Shown piece by piece: positions 42,738 to 49,775 of a stretch of DNA of 49,775 bases. The notes beneath the pieces are model-generated. The model had not been told where the DNA came from, did no database searches, and worked only from the letters and a program-made list of their open reading frames with translations. Source of the stretch: CAZISM01 sp964541895 (lineage in GTDB: Bacteria; Zhuqueibacterota; Zhuqueibacteria; Residuimicrobiales; Residuimicrobiaceae); the NCBI GenBank assembly GCA_964541895.1, contig CAZISM010000031.1:1-49775 (forward strand), read 5' to 3'. Position 1 is the stretch's first letter. Every line of letters starts with the position of its first letter. A program made the position numbers and the translations under genes.

Positions 42738-45700
42738 TCAGGGCAGTTTCACGTCTTGTACCGCCAGCAATTGCACCGGCCCCAGCAAACCGGATTCGAT
42801 TGGCACATCATTTCTGGTCCACAAGCGATAGGTCGTAAAGCTGGTGCGGCCGGTTGGACTGGGCTTGTTTTCCATAACCCATTGCGGCCAGGATTTGAGC
42901 GTGCCGTTGGCATGGCGGTCGCTGTCTTCCGGTAAAAATTCGTCGCCGATCTGCCGGTTCACCCATAGATTCGTGATCTTGATGTCCAGGATGTTCTCGC
43001 CAACCTGAAGAGCATCAGTCACCTCCATACGGAACGGCGTTCGCCAAAGCGTACCCAGCTCTTTGCCGTTGAGCGTGACGTGTGCCATAATAGCCACTTG
43101 ACCCAGGTCCAAATAGAGGCGCATGTTCTCCTGTTTGCTTTGCAGCGCAAAAGTGCTGTGATACGCAGCGGTGCCGGAAAAATAACGCACATCTGCATCG
43201 CTGTGCTCGTTCCAGGAAAAGAGCTTGTCACTGTTCATTCGCTTGGCGCTGCCGTTCCTGAAAGGAAAAGTGATCTGCCATGGGCCGGCGAGTTCGACGG
43301 GCGCCGGCAGATTGATATCCAGAAGCGGATTATCGATTGCGCTTTGTACTTTGTACTGTCCGGACTGCCAGGCTCGCAAAACAACCTTGTGATCTTTATC
43401 GACCGTCACTTCGCAGGATGGGGGATGGCTATCGACTAGCACAGGACGGCCGTCCCGCTCGATGGACGTGATACGCGGCTTTCCTTTTGTGCGAAAGACA
43501 ACAAAGATGGAACCACTGGGTTCCAGCGTCAACGGCATTATGGTCCCGCCGTTCTGCTCCTGATAAAGCGGTTGCGGACGGATCTCGCCGGTCAGAGGAT
43601 TCCATAGTTCCGGCGTTTTGCCGCTGACGCGGAAGAAGCCGTTGGCCGCCTGCCAGGCGTTGGTGCGATTGGAGACAAAATAGAGATCCGTGTCGTCGAT
43701 ACGGCGATGAACGTAACGGAACGAAGAGTCTGCTGTAAAATCCGGCGCGACGCCCATTTTCTGCAGCACAGCGGCGATGGCCTCGAATTTGGGATAGACA
43801 TAGATAGGCGTTTTCAGCCATACGTCCGGCACCGGGAACGGCTTCATGCCGAGGGGGCCGATCTCCATGGCCGGCTTCCAGCCCGGAGAGTTTTTAGCTG
43901 TGCGCCATTGTGGCTGTTCCTGGCGCGTGCTAGTCCATTGCGAATCGGACAGCACGACCAGGGAATCGCCATTGCTATACCTGATCACCAGCCTGGCGAT
44001 TAACGCAGCCGGATTTGCATAATCGTGGGCATTTTCGCCTTCGACCGTCAGCCAATTCTCGCCGGGTTTGAGCCAGCTCTTGAGATCATATTTGAACGCC
44101 TCGGTGGCATTGGCGCCGGAGCCGACGATGTGATCGTTCATCCATAACGTAAAACTGTTGTCCGCTGTAATCAATATTTTAGCCGAAACAATCTGCAGGT
44201 TCGGTTTCACGACCACATGACGCCGGAAATAGCATTTACCAATAGCTGCCGCTTCGGCCGGATTGCCTTCCGGAAACCATATCCATTTCGCGCCATTTAA
44301 CGGACTCAGCCATTCTGCCTTAAAGATGGAGGAGGCAAAGGCGTCCTCCCAGATGACGCGACCTTTGCCGACGCGATGGCCGTCTCCTGCTGATGCAGCG
44401 GCGGTTTCACCCCATAACTCGGCGGCGAGTTTTTGCACCTCTTTATCGCATTGCGGATAATTTGTGAGACTTGGAGAAGCAGCAGGTGGCGGCCCGAGCA
44501 CGGTCACGCCGGCCTCAGCCAGTTCCTTGATTTTAGCCAACAACAGGGGGGTCATCGTTTGCATCTGTGGCAGCACCAATAGACGATAGCAGGCGCCTTC
44601 GGGCAGCACCAGACAGCCGTTTTGCACCTTTATGCGCGTGAGCAACACCTCCGGTGTGCAGCCGTCAAAATTATAGCGGCCGCGTTCCGGTGCGTTGCCG
44701 CTATATCCGGGCAGCGTGGGCGAGAACCGGCGTGGCGATCCTTCCGGCTGCAGGTAGCAGATGTCGGCCACGAACTGCCCCTGCTGCAGCAGATACTGGC
44801 AGCGGCTGAGATATTCATGCCACGGTTTGGATTGCTCCCACCAGGTTTGCGTGCGTTCATAATGCAATCCCCATGGTCCCATGGACATGCCCGGCGCATA
44901 ATCGCGCCAGGGCTGCAACGCATAGCGGTGAAACACAAAACGGTTGATGCCTTCGCAAAAGGCCCAGTCGCCCAGGGCTTTGACGTTGGCAGGATGGAGC
45001 AGCCATTTTTCGCCGTCGGAAGCGGTGAACGCCTCGGCGCCGATGATTTGTTTGCCGTAGGTATGAGCGGCTGATGTCATTTCCGTACAGCTGTACGCCG
45101 TTTGATTGCCCCAGGACCAGAACTCGGCCATGGGTTCGTCTGCCTGGCCGGCAAAGGTCATTTCGTCACACGGGGCGTCGTCATAGGCTTCGATGGAGAG
45201 CCGCAGGCCATGCTGATGCGCCAGGGCGCGAAAGCGGCCGGCATAATTTTCGATGAGCAGGTCAGACACGGTCTGGCGCACATCCCACAGGAACCGTTCG
45301 GAAACGGTGACACTCTCCACTATGCGTCCTTCCAATACCGGCAGGAAGGGCAGCAGATCATAGCCGCGGCGTTTTTGAAATTCTTCACGAAATTTCGGTG
45401 TCCAGTTTTGCGAGCCGGTTTCCCAGCTGTCGATGTGGGTGGATACCAGTGTTTTGCCGGCCAAAGGTTTTGAATCGGCGACGAGTTTTCCCATCAGGCC
45501 GTTAAACATGGCATCTGTGGCTTCCTGGCTCAGCTTGTCGGATTCAAGGCCGCGACCGGAAAGCGGCGCCGGATGATTATCCTTGCCGGTAAGGGTGTGG
45601 CCGACGCGGAGGATGGTCCATTTTCCTTGCGGCACCTGCCACTGCAACCGACCGTTATGGTCCATGTGGGCCGTGATGTTCAGCACCTGATCGCGAGCAA

Positions 45701-46331
45701 TGATCTGTTCTTTGGGAATATCCGGAAAAGAAGCGGGTGAGGCAAAATGCTGCGTCACTGTAGCTGACTTGCCGGGCAGCATTTCAATGCGGGCGCCCTC
45801 TGCTGGAGTAGGAAAGGCCAGCGCGGCGATGTCGCGGTAATGGTCAGCGGTTGCCGGGGGGTGGGGCAGAACGCCATCAAACGGCTGCGCGCCTTCCACT
45901 TTTGTTTCGCTGAAAACAACTTTTTGCATGGCCAGGTCCGGTGTGATCCACGGGCCGCCGCTGCCGCACCAGCCGGCGTCGTTGTTCATGTTCACTTCCA
46001 GCCCCAATCGATGGGCTTCCTGACAGACAAAGGCAAACAGCTCGCGCCACTCTTTGCCGGCGAACGCTATCGGACCGGCCGGCGTTCCCTGATCCACTTC
46101 CATGATGAGCACGCCGCCGATGCCAACCCGCTTCATGGCTTCCAGATCCGCGGTGATGCCTTCACGGGTGATATTGCCGTTGAGCCAGAACCAGTACACC
46201 CAGGGTCGTGCCTGCGCCGGCGGATTCTGAAAACCGGCATCAAGGTTGGTGGTGCTTTTTAATTGACAGCTGCTGTTGAGCAAGCCGAACAGGATGGCGA
46301 CAAGGAAGCAAAGACGCATGATTTTTTTCAT
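42738..46331 (-). CDS. GH106 family alpha-L-rhamnosidase
   Basis: A 1197-residue exported glycoside hydrolase. Signal peptide (MRLCFLVAILFGLL, possible lipidation at Cys22). PWVYWFWLNGNITREGI and GGVLIMEVDQGTP open the catalytic domain; STHIDSWETGSQNWTPKF, LSIEAYDDAP and EFWSWGNQ follow, and KQIIGAEAFTAS lies further on, a layout characteristic of GH106. C-terminal parts (ADNSFTLWMNDHIVGSG; YFSGTAAYHSTF; LGTLWRTPF) look like galactose-binding/GH2-type beta-sandwich modules. ATG 46331 has AAGGA upstream; the longer frame adds 34 residues and hides the signal peptide. It probably removes rhamnose from plant or microbial polysaccharide. Confidence 0.87.
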   Translation of the reverse strand: MKKIMRLCFLVAILFGLLNSSCQLKSTTNLDAGFQNPPAQARPWVYWFWLNGNITREGITADLEAMKRVGIGGVLIMEVDQGTPAGPIAFAGKEWRELFAFVCQEAHRLGLEVNMNNDAGWCGSGGPWITPDLAMQKVVFSETKVEGAQPFDGVLPHPPATADHYRDIAALAFPTPAEGARIEMLPGKSATVTQHFASPASFPDIPKEQIIARDQVLNITAHMDHNGRLQWQVPQGKWTILRVGHTLTGKDNHPAPLSGRGLESDKLSQEATDAMFNGLMGKLVADSKPLAGKTLVSTHIDSWETGSQNWTPKFREEFQKRRGYDLLPFLPVLEGRIVESVTVSERFLWDVRQTVSDLLIENYAGRFRALAHQHGLRLSIEAYDDAPCDEMTFAGQADEPMAEFWSWGNQTAYSCTEMTSAAHTYGKQIIGAEAFTASDGEKWLLHPANVKALGDWAFCEGINRFVFHRYALQPWRDYAPGMSMGPWGLHYERTQTWWEQSKPWHEYLSRCQYLLQQGQFVADICYLQPEGSPRRFSPTLPGYSGNAPERGRYNFDGCTPEVLLTRIKVQNGCLVLPEGACYRLLVLPQMQTMTPLLLAKIKELAEAGVTVLGPPPAASPSLTNYPQCDKEVQKLAAELWGETAAASAGDGHRVGKGRVIWEDAFASSIFKAEWLSPLNGAKWIWFPEGNPAEAAAIGKCYFRRHVVVKPNLQIVSAKILITADNSFTLWMNDHIVGSGANATEAFKYDLKSWLKPGENWLTVEGENAHDYANPAALIARLVIRYSNGDSLVVLSDSQWTSTRQEQPQWRTAKNSPGWKPAMEIGPLGMKPFPVPDVWLKTPIYVYPKFEAIAAVLQKMGVAPDFTADSSFRYVHRRIDDTDLYFVSNRTNAWQAANGFFRVSGKTPELWNPLTGEIRPQPLYQEQNGGTIMPLTLEPSGSIFVVFRTKGKPRITSIERDGRPVLVDSHPPSCEVTVDKDHKVVLRAWQSGQYKVQSAIDNPLLDINLPAPVELAGPWQITFPFRNGSAKRMNSDKLFSWNEHSDADVRYFSGTAAYHSTFALQSKQENMRLYLDLGQVAIMAHVTLNGKELGTLWRTPFRMEVTDALQVGENILDIKITNLWVNRQIGDEFLPEDSDRHANGTLKSWPQWVMENKPSPTGRTSFTTYRLWTRNDVPIESGLLGPVQLLAVQDVKLP

Positions 46332-46642
46332 GGGTGATCCTTTCAGAGCCGGGGACGGGCAAGAAAAAGCTAGTCGGCTGCGAGCCTGGACCGATGCTAT
46401 GTGGATGTCCAGTGGCAGAGTGTCTATTTTCACAGCAGGTCAATATACTATCGGCAATTCAAAAAAGCCAGAGAGAAAATAGTTGCAGGCTCGGTGCAAG
46501 TAGGGGGGAGGTCGGAATGAAGAAGATTTTGCTCGTAATACAATAATAAGGTGATAAGGTTACGCTTTGGTTGAGTGTAGTAGCTACTAAGTTACATCCT
46601 GAATGTTAAAAGATTGCTGTTCACTGAACATGGATAGTGTTG
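46332..46642. other. Gene-free spacer upstream of the rhamnosidase
   Basis: I see no gene in these 311 bases. Perfect palindromes TAGTAGCTACTA (46578-46589) and TGTTCACTGAACA (46619-46631) lie near the left end of the MBL gene and could be regulator sites. Both neighbours are on the minus strand, so promoter elements for the rhamnosidase should lie here, but I found no well-spaced -35/-10 pair. Confidence 0.5.
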
Positions 46643-47473
46643 TCAGGAAAAATGAACTGACAGTCCGGCATGTCCGGCCATTACCCGGCCCGGGAGCGCT
46701 TGCTGCAGCTGCTGCGCAGCCTGGCTGCCGGTGCAGTGGCAGGGTATGATACGCAGCGGGTCAAGCTGATGCAGCATGTCGATCGTACGCTGCATGCGTT
46801 CTCTGCCGGCGTGCAGCAGATGAAATCCGCCCATGATGCATTGGATGGGGCGCTGGCTGTAACGCTGCCTTATAAACGTCAAGGTGTTGATCAGGCCGGC
46901 GTGACAGCAGCCGACACAAACGACCAGGCCCCCGGGCAGGTCGATCACCAGGGCGATGTCATCTTCGAGCAGGTCGGGCTGCTCTCCCTTTGCATCGAGG
47001 TAAAACGGTCCGCCGGTATCTTCGAATGCAGAGAGACGTGGGATGGCTCCGGTCAACTCGACGCCTGTGGCCAGCTCGACCGGCCCGGTGACGCTATGCA
47101 GTCGCTGTTTGAGCGAAGCAAGTGCGTGGCGGCTCGGGGGCGGAACCCCGACCGATCTGGCGTGGCCGTCGCTGATGCTGTATCGTTCCTTGAGAAGGGA
47201 GGGATGAGCATACACATGCGCAGCCGGTGCGGCGGCCAATACCTGGGGTACGGCGCCGGCATGGTCATAATGGCCGTGGCTCAACAAGAGCAGATCAGTT
47301 TTTTTCAGGTCCACGCCCAATGCATGGGCGTTGGGGATCAGTGCATTTCCCTGGCCGGTGTCGAATAAAATGCAGGCCCCGTCCATCTCGATCCAGAAGG
47401 ACAATCCATGTTCGGCAACCAGGCCGGGCGCGGCCTGATTGTCAGCGAGAACCGTGATTTTGACGGATGACAC
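46643..47473 (-). CDS. MBL-fold hydrolase of the COG1237 type
   Basis: A 276-residue metallo-beta-lactamase-fold protein. LLLLSHGHYDHAGAVP is the HxHxDH motif, VVCVGCCHAGLINTL carries another histidine, MGGFHLLHAG and IIPCHCTGSQAAQ complete the family pattern. In methanogens such proteins are annotated as the 7,8-dihydropterin-6-methyl ribofuranosylaminobenzene phosphate synthase type; in bacteria the role is unknown. GTG 47473 is chosen because GGAG lies five bases before it and this removes an overlap with the upstream gene. It is last in the trmO operon, 19 bases after the radical SAM gene. Confidence 0.82.
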   Translation of the reverse strand: MSSVKITVLADNQAAPGLVAEHGLSFWIEMDGACILFDTGQGNALIPNAHALGVDLKKTDLLLLSHGHYDHAGAVPQVLAAAPAAHVYAHPSLLKERYSISDGHARSVGVPPPSRHALASLKQRLHSVTGPVELATGVELTGAIPRLSAFEDTGGPFYLDAKGEQPDLLEDDIALVIDLPGGLVVCVGCCHAGLINTLTFIRQRYSQRPIQCIMGGFHLLHAGRERMQRTIDMLHQLDPLRIIPCHCTGSQAAQQLQQALPGRVMAGHAGLSVHFS

Positions 47474-47492
47474 GTCAGCTCCTTTCGGCCGG

Positions 47493-48443
47493 TTAGTTTC
47501 TTTTTCTTTCATAGAAAGCCATAGCTCCTTGTCGTCGCTGTTGAATCTGTTGTTCTTTTTCGAGAATGCCGAGATATTTGTTCACTTCCTGTATCGGTAA
47601 ATTGAGAACCTGTGTCAGATCCTCTACAGTGCATGGCCGTCGCGAGATCGTTTCCAGGATGGCGGCCATTTTTTCCTGGCGCACGCCGCGATGGGCCGAG
47701 GTCCGCTGCGCCCGCGCGATAATTTCAACGTTGGGCAGTTGCCAAAAGTCGATGATATGTTCCAGTTGCGCCTGCGTCGCGCTGCCAAGATCGGCTTCTG
47801 TCCCGGGTCGGTCCAGCGTGTTCAACTGCACCCGGTCTGGATGGATACGGATGATAGCCTGGCGCAGCGCCGTCAGTTCCCGTTCATGGTCATTGAGACC
47901 GGGTGCAATAAACACCTCCAGCCAGATCTGTCCGGAAAATTCGTGACGCAGCTCAACCAGGCCTTCTATAACAGCCGCGATGTCCAGAGCTCGATGCGGT
48001 CGGTTGATGTCATGAAATACCGGTTGCGTGGCGGCATCGAGCGAGGGCAGCACCACATCAGCCCGCTGAACCGCTTGACGAACATCGGCATTTGAAAACA
48101 GCGTCCCGTTGGTGAGCACGGCAACAGGGACATCCGGAAAACTGTTTTTCATCCATGCGATCAGTTCGCCGGCGCGGCTGTTCAGGAGTGGTTCGCCGGC
48201 TCCGCTGAGCGTCAGGTAATCGGGTGCCGGTTGTGCAGCCATGAAATGGGTCAACTCTTCGCGGACCTGCTCCAGCGCTACATATTCATCGCGTTCCATG
48301 GTCAGCCTGGTGGTGCGGCCGCATTCGCAATAGATGCAGTTCAAGTTGCAGGTTTTATGCGGCACCAGGTCGATGCCGAGTGACACCCCCAGTCGCCGGG
48401 ACGGGACCGGACCGAAGAGATGGTCGTAGGTAGTCGTTATCAT
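47493..48443 (-). CDS. Radical SAM protein (COG0731 type) with winged helix tail
   Basis: A 316-residue radical SAM enzyme. The cluster motif CX3CX2C is Cys32, Cys36 and Cys39 (TCNLNCIYCECG), with an extra Cys41. LTLSGAGEPLLN is the SAM-binding GE motif, and VLTNGTLF and PSLDA follow. The last 70 residues (ILETISRRPCTVEDLTQVLN) resemble a winged-helix DNA-binding-like domain. GPVPSRRLG near the start is the usual COG0731 opening. It overlaps the trmO stop by four bases. Substrate unknown; related proteins include wybutosine-type TYW1 homologs. Confidence 0.87.
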   Translation of the reverse strand: MITTTYDHLFGPVPSRRLGVSLGIDLVPHKTCNLNCIYCECGRTTRLTMERDEYVALEQVREELTHFMAAQPAPDYLTLSGAGEPLLNSRAGELIAWMKNSFPDVPVAVLTNGTLFSNADVRQAVQRADVVLPSLDAATQPVFHDINRPHRALDIAAVIEGLVELRHEFSGQIWLEVFIAPGLNDHERELTALRQAIIRIHPDRVQLNTLDRPGTEADLGSATQAQLEHIIDFWQLPNVEIIARAQRTSAHRGVRQEKMAAILETISRRPCTVEDLTQVLNLPIQEVNKYLGILEKEQQIQQRRQGAMAFYERKRN

Positions 48444-48982
48444 TTCGCTTGATCACGATCTCTTTTGCCGCTGTTCGGTTGAAAGTTGCGCTGTCCCCGC
48501 TGCTGTGCGTTCTTTTCATCCACCTGGTCCTGCCATCCTCCCCGGGTAGCGTCGATGCGATCGAAGCGGGCGACGTATGGCTTGATGTCCAGCAGCGGTG
48601 TCTGATCTAAAATATCCACATCTTCCAGGAGCAGGGTGTGGTCCCGCCGTTCGATCAGTCGGACAATGCTGAAGCCGATGGCATTGGGTCTGCAATTGAT
48701 GCGCGTGGCGAAAACGCCCATGCGTTCGTCGGCCAGGAAAGGGGTGACGGTCAGTCGCGCCGGTGCGGCGCGGTGAAAGTGGTAGATCAGGTAAATGTGT
48801 GAGAATCCTTCCAGGTTATCCAGCCCTTTGGCGTACTCGGGGAAAATTTCTGCCACAGCCCGGCACCCCGCCGCATAGACCGGCTGAATGGGTGTGTTCT
48901 CAGGCACCGTATGCTCGCTGCGAATGATGCCGATAGGATGGTAAACGATGGCTTCGGTTTGATGGTGCGTCTGCGATGGCAT
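48440..48982 (-). CDS. trmO: tRNA t6A37 methyltransferase TrmO-like
   Basis: A 180-residue TsaA/TrmO family protein. IGIIRSEHT is the conserved start, then LEGFSHIYLIYHFH, GVFATRINCRPNAIGFSIVRL and LLEDVDILDQTPLLDIKPYV (all family blocks), consistent with SAM-dependent N6-methylation of threonylcarbamoyladenosine 37 in some tRNAs. The C-terminal 30 residues (QRGQRNFQPNSGKRDRDQAK) are charged and probably disordered. It is the first gene of a three-gene minus-strand operon. Some family members have other roles, so the precise substrate is not certain. Confidence 0.88.
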   Translation of the reverse strand: MPSQTHHQTEAIVYHPIGIIRSEHTVPENTPIQPVYAAGCRAVAEIFPEYAKGLDNLEGFSHIYLIYHFHRAAPARLTVTPFLADERMGVFATRINCRPNAIGFSIVRLIERRDHTLLLEDVDILDQTPLLDIKPYVARFDRIDATRGGWQDQVDEKNAQQRGQRNFQPNSGKRDRDQAK

Positions 48983-49073
48983 AAGATTCTCGCTTATTCG
49001 GTATAACGGTTTAAAGAAGGAATGGTTTGTCGATGAGCTGACGGTACTTTTTTCTTTGATATGGCGTCATGAT

Positions 49074-49094
49074 TGGTTAATTTTATTTTAACCA
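49074..49094. promoter_or_regulatory. Inverted repeat in the divergent spacer
   Basis: TGGTTAA (49074-49080) and TTAACCA (49088-49094) are separated by seven AT bases (TTTTATT). The 7-base arms are perfect. It lies between the divergent trmO and psd genes and could be a dimeric regulator site. Confidence 0.4.
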
Positions 49095-49122
49095 GAGTGC
49101 AACTGTTTGCCCTCAACGCGCT

Positions 49123-49143
49123 GCCGAAGCGTTTCGCTTCGGC
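49123..49143. other. Perfect 9-base hairpin
   Basis: GCCGAAGCG (49123-49131), loop TTT, CGCTTCGGC (49135-49143). No T-run follows, so it is not an obvious terminator. It is about 80 bases before the psd start. Confidence 0.5.
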
Positions 49144-49221
49144 CACAAGGCGCGAAGTGGGCACCAGGAAACGGTTCCGGCTAATCCGGATCAGGCAGCA
49201 ACTATTTTTTGAACAGGAACA

Positions 49222-49775
49222 ATGGCAGAACCACTTTATTTTTATCGCCGCGGCCAAAGCAGCAAAGAGGAAGAGATCGTTCTCGGCGGCGGCATGATGC
49301 GCTGGGCGTATCAGAGTACGACCGGCCCATGGTTAACCCGGTTTCTCTTTACGCAGGCATGGCCGAGCCGTCTGATCGGCTGGCTGGCTGACACCCGTTT
49401 CAGCCGGAGACAAATAGCGCCGGTGATCCGCGACCTCGGCATCGATACCAGCGAGTTAGCCGAGCCGGTGGAGAGTTATTTGACCTTTAACTCCTTTTTC
49501 ACTCGCCGGTTGGCGGCAGGGGCGCGACGGTTTGCGGCAGAGCCTGAAGCCGTGGCTTCGCCCGCAGACGGCCGTGTTATGGTGTATCCCTGTCTGCAGA
49601 AAGAGACTGTGGTGCCGGTAAAGGGCAAAGCGTTTACTGTGGAGGCCCTTCTCGGCCGGCCGGCTGCAGAATTTTATAACGGCAGCCTGGCCGTCATTCG
49701 TCTTTGCCCGGCCGATTATCACCGTTTTCACTTTCCCTGTGATGGCGTTGTTGTCGAACATCGCCGCATCAAAGG
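49222..49775 (+). CDS. psd: Phosphatidylserine decarboxylase, N-terminal part
   Basis: The gene runs off the right edge; 184 codons are visible. It decarboxylates phosphatidylserine to phosphatidylethanolamine at the membrane. The chain shows SYLTFNSFFTRRLAAGAR, the SPADGRVMVYP stretch, VKGKAFTVEALLG and RLCPADYHRFHFPCDG, all conserved in Psd proenzymes. The LGST-type cleavage site that forms the pyruvoyl group would lie beyond the edge. ATG 49222 has CAGGA five bases upstream. It is divergent from the trmO operon. Confidence 0.9.
   Translation, partial: MAEPLYFYRRGQSSKEEEIVLGGGMMRWAYQSTTGPWLTRFLFTQAWPSRLIGWLADTRFSRRQIAPVIRDLGIDTSELAEPVESYLTFNSFFTRRLAAGARRFAAEPEAVASPADGRVMVYPCLQKETVVPVKGKAFTVEALLGRPAAEFYNGSLAVIRLCPADYHRFHFPCDGVVVEHRRIK

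Overview
The window is about 49.8 kb of GC-rich, gene-dense bacterial chromosome. No rRNA, tRNA, transposase or CRISPR array was seen. The cell looks Gram-negative: it encodes a GT9 heptosyltransferase-type enzyme, several lipoproteins, a CsgG/LpoB-like protein with a PEGA domain, and a secreted protein whose C-terminus resembles a type IX secretion (FlgD-like) sorting domain. Together with secreted beta-propeller and S55-peptidase proteins and a GH106 rhamnosidase, this suggests a member of the FCB superphylum, for example a KSB1/Calditrichota-like lineage. That placement is inference from gene content. Starts are often GTG or TTG behind good Shine-Dalgarno sites, and one gene (32323) appears to start with CTG.

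Layout. 1-643: the start of a secreted protein leaving the window on the minus strand, then a palindrome-rich spacer and a decayed glycoside hydrolase tail. 643-4147 (minus): an aldo/keto reductase followed by a membrane-anchored sigma-54 activator with a CHASE2 sensor. 4289-7188 (plus): an M19 dipeptidase, then a pterin group (6-pyruvoyl-tetrahydropterin synthase, GTP cyclohydrolase I, short-chain reductase) that looks like a tetrahydrobiopterin-type pathway. 7273-16518: an MBL-fold hydrolase, an S55 (SpoIVB-type) peptidase, a beta-propeller protein, an NrnA-like phosphoesterase and two sensor kinases, the second with an N-terminal receiver. 16621-24759: polyprenyl diphosphate synthase, ApbE, UDP-glucuronate decarboxylase, GT9 glycosyltransferase, RsfS, ArgS, a PfkB kinase and a lone ECF-type ATPase. 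25028-28531: a hybrid sensor kinase and a Tat-exported sugar isomerase-like protein, closed by a strong bidirectional terminator.

28656-29747 (minus) is ychF. 29912-41469 (plus) holds a zinc-ribbon rhomboid, a GT2 glycosyltransferase, a small lipoprotein, a beta-hydroxyacid dehydrogenase, a GH15-like glycosidase, a large lipoprotein of unknown function, an AmrS-type radical SAM enzyme, an ICMT-like membrane methyltransferase, the CsgG/PEGA protein and the sorting-domain SGNH-like protein. REP-like hairpin repeats lie at 31641-31777 and 41503-41971. 42101-46331 (minus) is a GH106 rhamnosidase with a methyltransferase. 46643-48982 (minus) is a tight TrmO / radical SAM / MBL-hydrolase operon. 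The window ends inside a phosphatidylserine decarboxylase gene (49222 to the edge).

The observations most worth pursuing are the CHASE2-sigma-54 fusion, the animal-like pterin cluster, the TrmO-radical SAM-MBL operon, the two-kinase relay next to NrnA, the CTG start, and the dispersed hairpin repeats. All functions are read from motifs by eye; no database search was run.
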